The position numbers and the translations under genes are program-made. The notes beneath the pieces were generated by a model. The model was given only the letters and a program-made list of their open reading frames with translations. It was not told the origin of the DNA and did not search any database. 64,000 nucleotides of DNA from Dasypus novemcinctus (Eukaryota; Chordata; Mammalia; Cingulata; Dasypodidae): the NCBI RefSeq assembly GCF_030445035.2, contig NC_080680.1, positions 115,904,228-115,968,227 on the forward strand. The letters run 5' to 3'. This document shows positions 35,813-47,690 of this stretch, one piece after another (the stretch's first letter is position 1; the number at the start of each line of letters is the position of its first letter).

Positions 35813-36332
35813 TGTTAGGGAAATCACAGACTACTGTTATGCAGCCATAGCCCAGACCTCATCCACCCCCACCTCATTCTCTAGGAAAGTCAGGAACACA
35901 CACTAAGCGGCCATTTCTGCCCTTCCACTTCCCCTTTACTATTGTGTGCAATCCACAACCTGGGGGAGATGTTAAGTCTACCGCAAAGGCCCAGCTAGAT
36001 CTTAAACCAGGAAATGAGGAGCAAGCAGCCCCAGATATTTATCAGAAAGAGAACTCTGAGTGGCAGAACCTTTCCTCCCCCAGGTGGATAAAAGCCACCT
36101 TCAAACAGGATAGTTTGTTTCTCTTCTCCTGGGTGAAATGGGGCATGCTGCGCTGCCTCTTTTAACCCCAAACCAGGACAGTTTTTGGCTTCCACAGAGA
36201 TGGGATTTCTCCCCTTGATCTTTTGGACTCTTTATTCTGTGCAAGCAATGAAGGAATCATTTGCTGAAAGTTTCTGTTGTTCTGAACTGCGTTCAAATGG
36301 CACACCATTGTAGCAACTCACTCCATACCCTT
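35813..36332. mobile_element. LTR-like insertion specific to duplication copy 1 (a)
   Basis: Copy 2 reads catactccc directly into ttgaaatcatctg (59,830-59,850). Copy 1 has about 520 extra bases between these, starting near TGTTAGGGAAATCACAG and ending near CAACTCACTCCA, with a TATA-like ggataaaagcc at about 36,086. TG...CA ends suggest a solo LTR; the family is not recognised. Confidence 0.6.
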
Positions 36333-36729
36333 GAAATCATCTGAAGACCCTGCCCAGCACAAAACAAAAACTGAAAAGAAAATTAGTGAAAAGATATCTT
36401 TAGACCTGCCTCAGTATAATTCCTATTTTGTACTATTTTTAGTTGAAATTCAGTTGGTCCTGAGCCTCTGTTTCTTGGAATGAGACATGTTGGTTGATCC
36501 ATGTTACTAGAGTCTCTTCTATAATTACCTCTTTAGTTAGAGGTGAGCCTCAATGAGTTGAGTAACTCGTCCCTATTTAGCTGCCCTTCACATTTTCTTA
36601 GAGGTATGAATAAACATTTACTTATTATTCTCAAGTCATATTTACCATTTCTATCTCTCTTTCTCTCAGAGAATGTCAGTGATACTTATCACAAACAACA
36701 GCTCATCAGAGTGAAGCAGGCTGGTAAGA

Positions 36730-37320
36730 TAGAGAATTAATAGACGGATCTGGAACCTGGTAAAGAGTCCACGTGGATGTCACTGACCCTCAAGATGGCT
36801 GCTGGAAGACCCCCACCCCCAAGATTCTGCTATCCAGAACAAAGACTTCTTCCTGGATGTTCCCTGGGAACTTTATCATTGGGTCCTCACTGAGGGATTG
36901 ATGGGTGGGGTTATCAATCCAAACAGCGAACAGCTGGACCCCCTCCCCTGCTATTAGCAAAGGGGTGGAATAATGAACAGTTTAAATGCCAGGCACAGGC
37001 CTGAGCATGGTTGCCCTGCACTCCAGCCTCTGGACCTGTTCCCTGCCTTCTGTGCACCGCTCTTGCCATTTTTCCTCTACCATGTGGTCATGCAAGTAAA
37101 CCTGGGGATTTATAATCTATAATGGGGAATTGTAGCTTGTAAATCAGCCCTCTTTATCCCTTTTCATCCCCTTCCTCTCTACCTGGGATCCCTGCTTTGT
37201 TTTTTTCTCCCATTTCTCTTCCCTCTCTACCTAACTTACTGGCCTAACTCACCCAGCGTGCTTTTGAAATTCATTTCTGCAGCATAGCTAAGAACCTAGA
37301 TAAAATCCAGTAACAGAAGT
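36730..37320. mobile_element. LTR-like insertion specific to duplication copy 1 (b)
   Basis: About 590 bases between the copy-1 counterparts of gagaatgtcagtgatac and ctatggaatgc, absent from copy 2 (60,181-60,245). It is pyrimidine-rich near the right (ccttttcatccccttcctct) and contains ctgggatccctgctttg. Classed as LTR-like from size and composition only. Confidence 0.45.
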
Positions 37321-37345
37321 CTACCTGCATTTATGGAATGCTATC

Positions 37346-38072
37346 TGCAGTAGTCAGCTAAAGGGGTGCTGATACAAAGTACTGGAACTCTGTTGGCTTT
37401 TATAAAAGGGTATTTATTTGGGGTATGTATTAGTCAGCGAACAGGGTCCTGATGCAATGTACCAGAAATCTGTTGGCTTTTATAATGGGTTTTTATTTGG
37501 GGTAGAAGCTTACAGTTACAAGGCCCTGAAGAATTCAACTCAAGGTTACTTTCTTACCAAACTCTGTTGCCACCTGTTGAAGCAAGATGGTGGGCAATAC
37601 CTGCAAGGGTTCAGCCGGCCTTAATCCTCTTAAGGCTCTTTGGTCTCAGCATCTTCTGATCTCAGCTGTAGGCTGGTGTAGGGTTCGTCTCTCTCCCAGG
37701 GGTTCATTTCTTTCTGGGCTCAGCTGCTCTGGTCTCTTTACAAGATCAGCTGTAGACTATCAGGCTCATCTCTCTTCCTGGGGTGTCTGCTATGTTTAAT
37801 GAGCTGTCTCTATTTCTCTGTTTTTCTTCTCTGTGTTATCTACTTCCATATGACAGTCTGTTTTATCAGCCCACCAAGCGGACTGGGACTCAGTGCTGAA
37901 TTGCACTCTAATGCTGTGGTTGAATCAAAGCCCTAATCTTAACATAATTTAATCAGACATCTCAGCTGAATCTAATACAACCAAAGGGTTATCACACTCA
38001 GAGGAAAAGACAAGTTTACAAATATAATCTGTTTTAGATTTCATAAATAGTCTCAAACTGCAAGACCATGTA
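37346..38072 (-). mobile_element. Family 1 LTR in duplication copy 1, with partly doubled end
   Basis: Same family as 13,134-13,723, reversed. Copy 2 shows the empty site (atggaatgccctctg joined to atgaacctgatag). Its 3' end is present twice in tandem, units starting at about 37,351 and 37,428 (each with ctgttggcttttataa), so a 77-base end segment was duplicated. Confidence 0.7.
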
Positions 38073-38109
38073 ATGAACCTGATATCATATAAATATTTTC
38101 ATGTACAGT

Positions 38110-38450
38110 GAGCTATCATTTATATCCAAAGATAGGCAAAGACTAAAATTTTACAGTTAAGAGAATTGGCAAGAATGTGGAGAATTAGGAAATCTCATTC
38201 ACTGCCAGTGGGAGTATGAATTAATAACTGGAAGAGCAATTAAACAAGATCTGGTGAACTGACTCAGTAAATCCACTTACAGGTATGTGTCCAAGGAAAT
38301 ATATACAAAGTTTTTTGGTGCAATATTATTTATAAAATAAACATGTGAAAACACTTAAATGTCAATAGGGGAATGAATAATTAAACTATGATATACTCGT
38401 ATGCTGGAATAATGGAGAGCACATTGAACTTCACTAAATTAAATGAAATA
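38110..38450 (+). repeat. LINE-1 3' fragment, + strand
   Basis: Sense-oriented LINE-1 3' text: gagaattggcaagaatgtgg, cactgccagtgggagtatga, gtccaaggaaatatatacaa, gatatactcgtatgctggaa. It is absent from duplication copy 2, so it was inserted in copy 1 or deleted from copy 2. Confidence 0.65.
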
Positions 38451-39208
38451 AAGTAAAGAGAGGATTAATTTAGTGAGGTTGAATTTCCATTAACAGATTA
38501 AAACAGAAACAGCAAACAAGAGGTTAAGTGACTGTCAAAGGGAAAAAGTAAGTAGTTTAGAGCTGGTTTGTTCATTTTATTTACATAGTCTTATGGTTTA
38601 CATTGCCTATAAAAGTTTCTAAATTTAAATGGCTGGTCCTTTATATTTTGTGCTTCTTGCAGCTTATTTAAGGTATACTTTTCTTATCCCCATGACATAG
38701 ATATTCTCCTATATTTTCTTATAGATGTTTTATGGTTTTACTTTTGATATTTAAATATTTAATTGGTCTCAAATTTATTTTTGGGCACAAATGTGTGGTA
38801 GCTAATTCATTCATTTGATACTGATTTGTAATGCCATCTCATATCAAGTATCAATTTATTTAGGATATATAATAAACTACTTCACGTGCTCAGGCTATTT
38901 CTGGATTCACTACTTTGTTCCTTTGATAAATTTGTCTTTACCTGCACCAATACCATACTATCTGAATTACTATAGCTCTGTTATCAGTCTTGATATTTGG
39001 TATATGAATATGCATTTTTGTATTCTAACATTGTCTTGGCTAAGAGGCCCTTTAATGTGCCACATGAATCTTAGGACCAACTCGGCAAATTAAAAGAAAA
39101 ATCCCAATTTCATTTTGGTTGAAATTACATTAAATTTCTATAGAAATTTGGAGCAAATTAGCATATTTGGCTTTGAATTTCTTAACATAAGTAAAATATA
39201 GATCCCCA

Positions 39209-39880
39209 GGGTAGCAGTTTGATATTTTTATGAATTCTAAAACTACATATTAGATTGTGTTTGTAAATTGGTCTGTTCCTCTGAGCATATGAGATTGTAT
39301 TAAATTCAGAGTTTCACTTTTACTTGATTAAATTATGATTAGGGCTTTGAATGTGCCATGTCAGCAGGGTGCAGAGTCCCTGCCTCCTTGGTGGGCAGGG
39401 ACTCAAAGAGAAAATGACATGGTAGAGGAGAGAGTTTGGAGCTTTGATGCTGGTTCCCTGGGAAGTAAACACACAGAGAAACAGATATGTGAGGAAAGAG
39501 AGAAGGCAGAGGCCTTCTCGGCATTAGACACAGCAGAGGACCCAGGAAAAGAGACTAGCTGTTTGCCTGATAGTCTACAGCTGACTGCGTGGAGAGACAA
39601 GAGCAGCTGAGCCCAGAGAGAAACACATCCCGGAAAAGAGACAAGACTTTTCGCAGCCTGCAGCTGATATTGGAAGAAGCTGGGACCATGGAGCCTTAAG
39701 AGGAAGAGGAAGGCTGACCCTTGTAGACATCTTGCTCAACATGTGGCAAATGACTTTGGGTGAGAAAGTACCTCTTATGGTGCTTTGAGTTGGACTCTTT
39801 AGGGCCTGGTAGCTGTAAGCTTCTACCCCAAATAAATATACTTATAAAACCAAACAGATTTCTGGTACTTTGCATCATTA
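39209..39880 (+). mobile_element. Solo LTR, family 1, second + strand copy
   Basis: Starts gtagcagtttgatattttta and ends near cagatttctggtactttgca. It shares ttatgattagggctttgaat, atgtcagcagg and ctgtaagcttctaccccaaa with the copy at 13,134 and contains aataaatatac near the end. Confidence 0.65.
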
Positions 39881-41499
39881 CACCCAGTTTCCTGAGATGT
39901 TCTTTTTATGTCCTTTAATGGAGATCATAATTTTCTTCAAAAATTTCTTATGCAACTTTTATTATTTATTGATAAGCACTTTATACCTTTGTTGTACTTT
40001 CATTAAAAAAAAAAGAAAGAGATGAGATGAGAAAGAAGAATGGGAGAGAGGGAGGTAAGAGAAAGAAGGAGGTGTAAGTACTGGAAATGGAGAAACAAAG
40101 TGACATTACTGCTTGAAAACAAGGTTGTAAAGCTTATACCCCTTTTTATATTTTATGAAACAATTTGTAAATGAGAAAGTTTATCTGTTCTTGGAGAATG
40201 TATTAGAACTCTACAGAGAAACTTGACTTGGTAATTTTTAAAATTACTTATTCAGTCTTTACTCTTTTTTGGATTTCATCATTTCTCTTCTAACTCTGAG
40301 TTGGATGTTAGTTTGTTAATTTTCTGTGTTTCCTATTTTCTGATATATGTGTTTGAGACAAAAAAACAGTTTACCTCACAAAATGTGCTTGTTTCTTTAT
40401 TATCAAGTTTAAATATTTTGAAATTTCTATCATAATTTTTAACCTATAAGTTATTTAAAAGCTGTATTAGTCAGCCAAAGGGGTGCTAATATAAAGTACC
40501 AGAAATCTGTTGGCTTTTATAAAGGGTATTTAGAGGGTCATAAAGAGTAAGTTATTTCCCTCACCAAGTCTGTTGCCATTGTTAGAGCAAGATGGCTGCC
40601 AGTCTCCTCAAAGGTTCAGCCTACCTCTTCCTCTTAAGGCTGCATGATCCTAGCTTCAGCTTCTTCTGATCTCTGCTGTAGGCTGGCAAGAGGCTCATCT
40701 CTCTTCTCAGGGTTTGCCTCACTGTGGGCTCAGCTGCTCTTCTCATTCCACAAGGCTGACTGTAAACTATCAGGTGAATGACTCAGCTCCCTCCCTGGGG
40801 CTCCAGCATCAAAACTCAACTCTCTGTGTTCTCTTTCTTTGTGTGTTTACTTTTCTGTCTTTGAGCATCCATTTATATAGCCCACAGCTATAAACTAGCT
40901 CTAGGCAGGGACTCAAACCCAGTCACCCTAATGATGTGGTCAAATAAAAGCCCTGATCTTGATTTAATAAAATAAAGGTGAAACCCCTGAGTCTAATACA
41001 ATCTATTATGCCCAGAGGAACAGACCAGTTTACAAATACAATCTAATATTATTTTTGGAATTCATAAACAATACCAAACTACCACACTCCACCTTCTGAA
41101 TTCCAAAAAGACATTACAATATTTAAAAAACCCTTAAATCAGTAACAGTACTAAGTACAAAATCATTTCAGAATCAATTTAAAGAACACAGTTGGTCTTG
41201 AGACAAAGTCCAGTCTGGTTGTAGACCTCTGAAACTTACAAAACCATTTATCTGCTTCCAATATACAAAGGAATAGACAAAAGATAAACATTCACATTAC
41301 CATAAAGAGAAATTGGGAGGGAAACATGAGTCATGGGTCCCCTAAAGTTCCATAAACCTGCAAGGCATACTTCATTAGATTTCAAAGTCTGAAAGCCACT
41401 CTTAAGGTGATGGTTTCCTCTCCCTGGACTTCATGGAGGTCCACCCTTTCCACAGGCTTGCCCAGTGGCCATTTTCTTGGCTCCACCTTCATCACGCAT

Positions 41500-41860
41500 C
41501 TCCAGATGTCATCCTCCAAGAACATTGTGGTGATAGCCACACCTTCCCCTTTCTCTGGGCTAGAGTCTTAACTTCCCTAGTACAGTGAGGTGAAGGCAAC
41601 ATCCTCCCTAGTCTTTGGCCTACAGGTCCAACCCTCTCAGAGCAACAAGTTGGTGACCTGGCCTTCCCTAATCCATGGGGGACAGGCCCACCGCTCTCAG
41701 ACCTATGGGGAGTCAACCTTACCCTCCCTAACCTTTGGGGAATGTGCTCCACCCTTTCTCTACCCTGGGGTGGCAAAACTATCCCTGAACAACAGGCGGG
41801 AATGTCCACTCTCATCAACTGCAGGGGCAAACTCACCCTCTCTGTATACATGGGTGGGGT
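41500..41860 (-). repeat. Degenerate tandem array, period 60 bases, in ERV internal region
   Basis: The - strand translation falls into 20-residue units: QRLGRVRLTPHRSESGGPVP, HGLGKARSPTCCSERVGPVG, QRLGRMLPSPHCTREVKTLA, then QRKGKVWLSPQCS. The pattern is x-R-x-G-R/K with a later S/T-P. A similar period is visible in the + strand ERV at 14,985-15,210. Confidence 0.6.
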
Positions 41861-41890
41861 TCCTCTCTTGGCTCAAGGAGAAGTCTTAAT

Positions 41891-42487
41891 TCAGGATCTC
41901 AGCTTCCATGGTTTTCCTGTTAAAGCTGTTTCCCCTTCAACCTTACCCCTACTTGGCCCTTTTAGTTCAAGCTGACAGTGGTTTTGTTCATACAACTCTC
42001 TCAAAAAGCTTGTTGGTTTAGCATGTATGCAAGAAGCAGGGGTCCAAGCCATCAGACAGTAAGACTTTCCACAAATCTTCTTGAATAGCTGCATTTTCAA
42101 TCCTGATTTACAAGTTCCAAGCTTAGTTAAATCCTCAAATGGAGCACTATTGTCTGGGGGCTTGATTTCCAAAGGCTTGGAATTTCTGGAAACAGTTTCT
42201 GGATTCATTGTGCCTAATAATTCAGTTCTCAGCCTATCTCCCTCATCGAGCATTTTACTATAAGCTACAGGGAGAAGCCAAGCCACATTCTCTGAGTTTA
42301 CTTTGAAAAGTTCTTCAATTAAATGCACAGGTTCACCATTTTCAAATTCTGTCTTCCATAAAACTTCAGGAGTCAATCTTGCTAAGTTCTCTGCAACTTT
42401 AAAACACAAATTGCCTTTCCTCCATTTTCCAATAATAGTTTCATCATAATAGTTTTGGAATTCATAAACAATACCAAACTGCCACAA
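41891..42487 (-). pseudogene. ERV internal open frame, gag-like remnant (198 codons)
   Basis: One uninterrupted frame. The first 15 residues or so read through LTR sequence; the rest (KVAENLARLTPEVLWKTEF, EDLTKLGTCKSGLK, CGKSYCLMAW) looks like MaLR/ERVL internal sequence. It has no zinc knuckle, protease or polymerase motif. Since it begins inside a truncated LTR, it is unlikely to be a true gene; its openness may be chance. Confidence 0.45.
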
Positions 42488-42812
42488 AGCATATTTTAAA
42501 ATTTCCAGATTTAAAAATCACTTGGGGTTATCTTTTCAATATTGGATTTCTGATATTGTTGCATTATGGCCATAGGTTGTGGTTGAAATGATATTCTTTG
42601 GTATTCATTGATACTTTCTTTCTAATGCAGTTAGCATTTAAAAATATTTCATTGGTTTTATTTTCTAATGTTTGAGCTCAAGTCCACCTCCACATATGAT
42701 ATATACATATATAAAATATATATATACACATGAATAATCAATCTTGTAATTTATTTTTACACACATTTATTATTTTATTTATTAGTTTGAAACAGGCATA
42801 CTAAAATCTTTA

Positions 42813-43305
42813 AAAAGATTTATTTATTTCTCCCCTCCCCCATTGTTTTTACATTCACTGTCTGCTTTCTGAGTCCATTCATGGTGTGTTCTTCTGTACC
42901 TTCTTGTATTCTCTTTAGGCAACACCAGAATTAATCCTGGGACCTTCTAGAGTGGGAGAGAGGTGCTCAATCTCTTGTGCCACTTCAGCTCCCTGGTTTC
43001 CTTTGTCTCTTATTGTCTCTCCTCTGTGTCTCTTTTTGTTGCATCATCTTGCTGTGTCAGCTTTCTGCATGGACCAGCACTCTGTGTGGGCCAGCACTCC
43101 TACGTAGGCCAGCATGCCACGCAGTTCAGCACTCTGTGTGGATCAGCACTCCACATGGGCCAGCACTCCATGTGGGCCAGTTCTGTGCTCCAGTCAGCTC
43201 GCCACACAGGCTGGCTTGCCTTCATCAGGAGGCCCCAGGGATTGAACCCTGGACCTCCTATATGGTAGACGGGATCCCAATCACTTGAGCCACATCCGCT
43301 TCCCT
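42813..43305 (-). mobile_element. DAS-related SINE variant with internal 18-base repeats
   Basis: Antisense head at the right (attgaaccctggacctccta, atggtagacgggatcccaat) and tail at the left (aaaaagatttatttatttct). The middle (about 43,070-43,190) holds about six units of an 18-base motif, ccagcactctgtgtggg, not present in the other copies. Flanked by ctaaaatct on both sides. Confidence 0.75.
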
Positions 43306-43774
43306 AAAATCTCCTTTTTAATGTTAGATTTGTTTCTTTCTTATAATTTTACCAACTTTTGTAGTCCTTATTTTGAAGTTGTATTGGAAGATGCATAAGG
43401 CTCAAGATTGTTATTTCTTTCCGATGAATTCCCTAGTAATGTTTTTTGCCTTGAGGTCCATTTTGCCTGATTTAATCAAACACCGCTTCCTTTTGGTTGT
43501 GTTTATGTAGAATATCTTCACATTACATTTGGCCTTTTTGTGTCATGCTTTCTCTTGTAAATAGAATATAATTGTATTAATGAGATTTATGACACAGATT
43601 CAAGGAATTTTTAGCATTAGAAAATATGTTAGTGCAATTCTCCATGATATGGCTTGATATCTTCTAACTGATGTGTTTAGCCTGTTTCTATTTAATGTGA
43701 ATACTGGTGCATTGTAATGCGAATACTGGTGCATCTTCTATGGTAGATATATACATGTATCTACAATGCTTCTT

Positions 43775-43857
43775 ATATATATCTATCTGTCTATCTATCT
43801 ATCTATCTATCATCTATCTATCATTCTATCTATATCTATCTATCTACTATTCTTTTT
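43775..43857. repeat. Tetranucleotide microsatellite (TATC)n
   Basis: Imperfect run of tatc units (ctatctatctatctatctat) with a few interruptions, about 80 bases. Confidence 0.95.
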
Positions 43858-44059
43858 GGCTTAGATTAATGTCAAAGATTTCATTTTTATCTTGTTTTTA
43901 TTGCTATCTTTTTATAAAAACCTGTGACAATTTGTATTTATACACATATTTACCAATTTGTTTATTTACTATGGTTTCTTTTACCCCATTCCTTCTATCT
44001 AGATATAATTTCTTTCCTTTTAGGTTTGTGTTGTGTGATAGAATGTTTCAGGTTGTTTC

Positions 44060-45770
44060 TTTTTTTAAAATTAATTAATTAATTTTTAATGTTACATTAA
44101 GAAATATGAGGTCCACATATACCCCCCACCCCCCTCACCGCACTCCTCCCATAACCACAACCTCCTCCATCATCATGGGACATTCATTGCACTTGGTGAG
44201 TACATCTCTGAGCACTGCTGCACCACATGGTCAATTACAGTTTACACTCTCCCCCAGTCCACCCAGTGGGCCATGGGAGGACATACAATGTCCAGTAACT
44301 GTCCCTGCAGTACTGCCCAGGACACCTCCAAGTCCTGAAAATGCCCCCACATCACATCTCTTCTTCCCATTCCCACCCTCAACAGCTACCATGGTCACTT
44401 TCTCCATCTCAGTGCTACATTTACTTCCATTACTAATTACATTAGTTCCAGAATAGAGTATCAGTAAGTCCACTTTAATCTATACTCTATTCCTCCATTC
44501 TGTGGATGATGGGATGGTTATGTCCACTCCATCTCTGTATTGAGAGGGTGCTTCGATTCCACTTGGATGATGGATGCAATTCTCTTGTTTGCAGTTGTAG
44601 GCACTCTTGGCTCTCTGGTGTGGTGGTTGACCTTCTTCACCTCCCTGTTAGCTGGCTGGGGTAAGTCCAATAAACCAGAGGGTAGGAGCTGCAAGTCTGT
44701 TGAGGCTCAGAGCCTGGCTATCACATGGAGAGTTCAGAGATTCAGGTCCCCTGAATATACACTAAACACCAGCACCAACCACAGGTCCTGTAAAAGTGAC
44801 AGGAGAGGTTTGTGAAGAAAGATCACACCTGAGTCCAACTCCATCACACTCAGGACCACAAACTCCAAAGTAGGGCCAACTGATATGGCACTGAAGTCCA
44901 TCTGCCATGACCATAGAACCTGTGGGTTTCTGTAGCCCTCAGAAGAACCAATACCTGGGGTTGTATCTACTTTAGCTGTCTCTGGGACTCTGCTGAGGTG
45001 TGCGTAATGGCGACCCCTCTGATGACCTCCCAGGTCTTTTTTGGAGACTCATAGCCATATAAACTCATTTGTCCTTTCCATTTCCCCCTTTTATTCAGGG
45101 TCAAAAAGCATTTTTAACTCCTGATATTTCATGTAGGCTGAGATATTCTGCTGGTCTGAGTTAACCCTTTTATTCAAGGTCGTTCTCCAGCCACATCATC
45201 AGCTGGTATTTGGTAGTAATCCCTCGGTGCCAGGGAGGCTCATTCCTGGGAGTCATGTCCCACGCTGGGGGGAAGGCAATGCATTTACATGCTGAGTTTG
45301 GCTTCGAGAGTGGCCACATTTGAGCAACATGGAGGCTCTCAGGAGGTAACTCTTAGGCACCCTGCAATTGCACCCTGCAATTGCACCCTGCAGCTCTAGG
45401 CCTAGTTCATATTTCAGGCACACAGGCTCATAAGCGTAGTCATCAGTATCAAGGGCTCATTATTGGACCATCCTTCCTTGTTGGTCTTTGCTGTTGCACT
45501 TGGGGATATTATTGTTGTTCCATTGGGGAATGTGACAGAGCACTACTGGGTAGGAACTCAGCACTTTCTCAGTTGATGTTTGTAACTGTAATTACTGTAA
45601 AAGTACCCAACATATATCAGGACATTTTTATGTCCCCTATATACATGCCCAGGAGAACCCCCCCCGCCCATGTGCCCCCCATCAATAGCATCCCACACCA
45701 GTGTTTCTCCCCTGCCATAGTTGAACCTCTCTGCTCTGTAGGCCAAAACTTCTTCAACAAATGAAGTCTA
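44060..45770 (-). repeat. Long dispersed repeat, probable xenarthran LINE-1 3' UTR
   Basis: Begins at the left with an antisense tail (ttaattaattaatttttaat, gttacattaagaaatatgag) and continues about 1.7 kb (gggaggacatacaatgtcca, ggagtcatgtcccacgctgg). A truncated copy of its left end is at 59,283-59,345 (aaatataagaggtccccaca). The antisense A-rich end and truncation pattern fit a LINE-1 3' end. A small 13-base triplication lies at 45,358-45,393. Confidence 0.55.
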
Positions 45771-45879
45771 ATATACTGCCAAATTTAATTAATAGGAAAT
45801 TGAAATATAATGATGGGTTTAAAGTTTAGAAATAGAATACATAATAATTTAGAAATACCAAAATAAAGGAAAAATAGAT

Positions 45880-46230
45880 TGGTGTATTAATAAAATGAAA
45901 AGTATTATGAAGCTTTGTTTCTAACATTTTGCCTTTCATCAGTGTAATAGATGTTGCCCTGTGTGTACAGTGGCAAGGCACTTTCTTTCATTTCTTCCTC
46001 AGTGTCGACATCCTTCCTTTCTTTTTTTTTTTTTTCCTAATTTTTAATTTTGTCTTCAAAAAGTTTTAGATCACAGTAATTCACATACACAATATAGGGG
46101 ACTCCCGTATATCCAACATCAAACCCTTTTCCCCTTTCCCCAGCAATGATCTTTTCACTGGTCATGTTATATTTGCTGCAACTGATGTACAGATTTTGAA
46201 ACATAATCTCACCTCTGCCTCAACTCCTTC
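45880..46230 (-). repeat. Xenarthran dispersed repeat, copy B
   Basis: Relative of 8,050-8,340: ttttgcctttcatcagtgta, gttttagatcacagtaattc, gtatatccaacatcaaaccc, gcaactgatgtacagatttt. 46,230-46,480 has no recognised content. Confidence 0.6.
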
Positions 46231-46479
46231 TGAACATTTGAACAGGCTGATAAGAAAGCCTGGGTACTCCCTCCTTTGGCATTGGTATAAAGTTCAGCCA
46301 TGCATGGGAACTCTCAGCCCAGCCTAACACTTAGCCACCATAAAACCCAAGCCAGTCTCCTTTCCCTGTTCTCTTGGGCCATTTTAGACCTGCATGGGAG
46401 CCACCCCACTCCTCCTAGAAAGCCTCATTATGTGAGTAGTAAGACTTTCCATACCCTCTTGTGTGTGTAGTATCATCAG

Positions 46480-47690
46480 TCTTGACAACAGATTGAAATT
46501 TGGGGTTGGTCCTTTGAATTTCCATATGAATTTTGGAATCAGCCCTCAATTTCTACAAGAAAATAAAACCTGTTGGTATTATGGGATTGCGTTGAATGTG
46601 TAGGTCAAATTAGAGAAGACTGACATCATAATAACATCGAGTCTTCTAGTCCATGAATGTAGTTTAATTTCTCTCAACCTTTTATAGTTTTTAGTGGAAG
46701 TCTTGTACACCTTTAGTTAAATTTATTCCTATGCATTTTACTTTTTTTTTTGATGCTACTTAAATGGAACTATTTTAAATTTAATATCCAATTGTTTTTA
46801 CTAGATAAAAAATTTCAATTGATTTAAAAAAAATAACCTTATTTCTGTGACTTGTCACACCATTTTTTGGTTCTTGTAGTTGTTTTGTGGACTTCTTATG
46901 ATTATCTATATAGACAATTATAGCATTTACTCATAGAAACACTTTTACTTACTTTCCCATCTTTATGTCTTTTATTTCTTTTCTCTTGCCTTATTTATAT
47001 GGTTAGGAGGTGGGCATACTTGTGTTGTATTCATTTTAGGGGGACAGTAGTCAATATTTCACTATTGAGAATGAGGTTAACTATAGATTTTTCTCAGATG
47101 CTGCCTCCTGCCTTTTTGGATCTAAGAAGTTCCCTTCTATTCCTAGTTTCTTGAAAGCTTTTTATTTAAAATCAATAATTGGTGTTAAGTTTTCTCAAGT
47201 CCCTTTTCTTCATCTTTTGAGATGATCATATGGATTTTTCTCTTTTAGTCTATTAATGTGGCATTATATTGATTTTTGAATATTAACCAATTGCTGCTTC
47301 CCTGCAGTGAACTCTGGTTAATATTTAATAAATTTTCTATACATCTTTGTCCAATTTGTTAATATTTTCTAAGTATTTTTGCATCCATATTCATGAGGAC
47401 TACTTGTTTGTAATTTTCATTTTTTGTGATGTTTTTTCAGGTTTTTGTATTAGGGTAAAGATGACTAAATGAGATGAGTTGAGAGGTATTTCTCTTTTTT
47501 ATCTAAGATTGGTGATATTTATCAAACTTAAATGTTTTATAAGCCTTATCAGTGAGGATATATGGACATGGAAACTTCCTTGAGTGGATTTAAAAATTTA
47601 TAATATTTTCAATTTCTTTTACAGATATAAGGATATTTGGATTTTCTGTTCATCTTGAATCAGTTTTGGTAAACTTTATTTCTCAAGGAA
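46480..47690 (-). mobile_element. Old LINE-1 ORF2 fragment
   Basis: Antisense ORF2 3' half: tttccatatgaattttggaa, gggattgcgttgaatgtgta, tcgagtcttctagtccatga, aaatttattcctatgcattt, ttttctcaagtcccttttct. It ends about 150 bases before the olfactory receptor 3' end. Stops abound. Confidence 0.7.

Larger units (their letters stand above)
33440..38850. repeat. Segmental duplication, copy 1
   Basis: Collinear with 56,785-61,290 in the same orientation. Matching landmarks include agttcctgtaatttaagct (34,024 and 57,900), ctggattatgtatt (34,090 and 57,968), ttcagattaaaattccctct (35,657 and 59,694), gcttcatatccaaa (35,732 and 59,760) and gagaatgtcagtgatac (36,669 and 60,181). Copy 1 is lengthened by one SINE, three LTR-like insertions and a LINE-1 piece absent from copy 2. 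No reading frame in it looks like a gene. Confidence 0.85.
40461..42490 (-). mobile_element. ERVL/MaLR-like element: internal region plus 3' LTR (family 1)
   Basis: The LTR at 41,086-40,461 on the - strand is preceded by a purine-rich tract (ggaattcagaaggtggagtg), as expected before a 3' LTR. The internal region runs 41,087-42,450 and holds a gag-like reading frame at its left and a 60-base repeat array. At 42,490-42,453 only the first 35 bases or so of the 5' LTR remain. This links the family 1 solo LTRs of the window to an endogenous retrovirus; it is an old, non-functional copy. Confidence 0.6.
38600..44050 (-). mobile_element. Old LINE-1 ORF2 fragment, broken into pieces by later insertions
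   Basis: Antisense ORF2-like pieces at about 38,600-39,200, 39,890-40,456, 42,490-42,812 and 43,306-44,050 (for example tcttgatatttggtatatga, gttgcattatggccataggt, ttgaggtccattttgcctga) run in consistent order. They appear to be one old element split by an LTR, an ERV and a SINE. The leftmost 250 bases belong to the segmental duplication. Confidence 0.55.
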
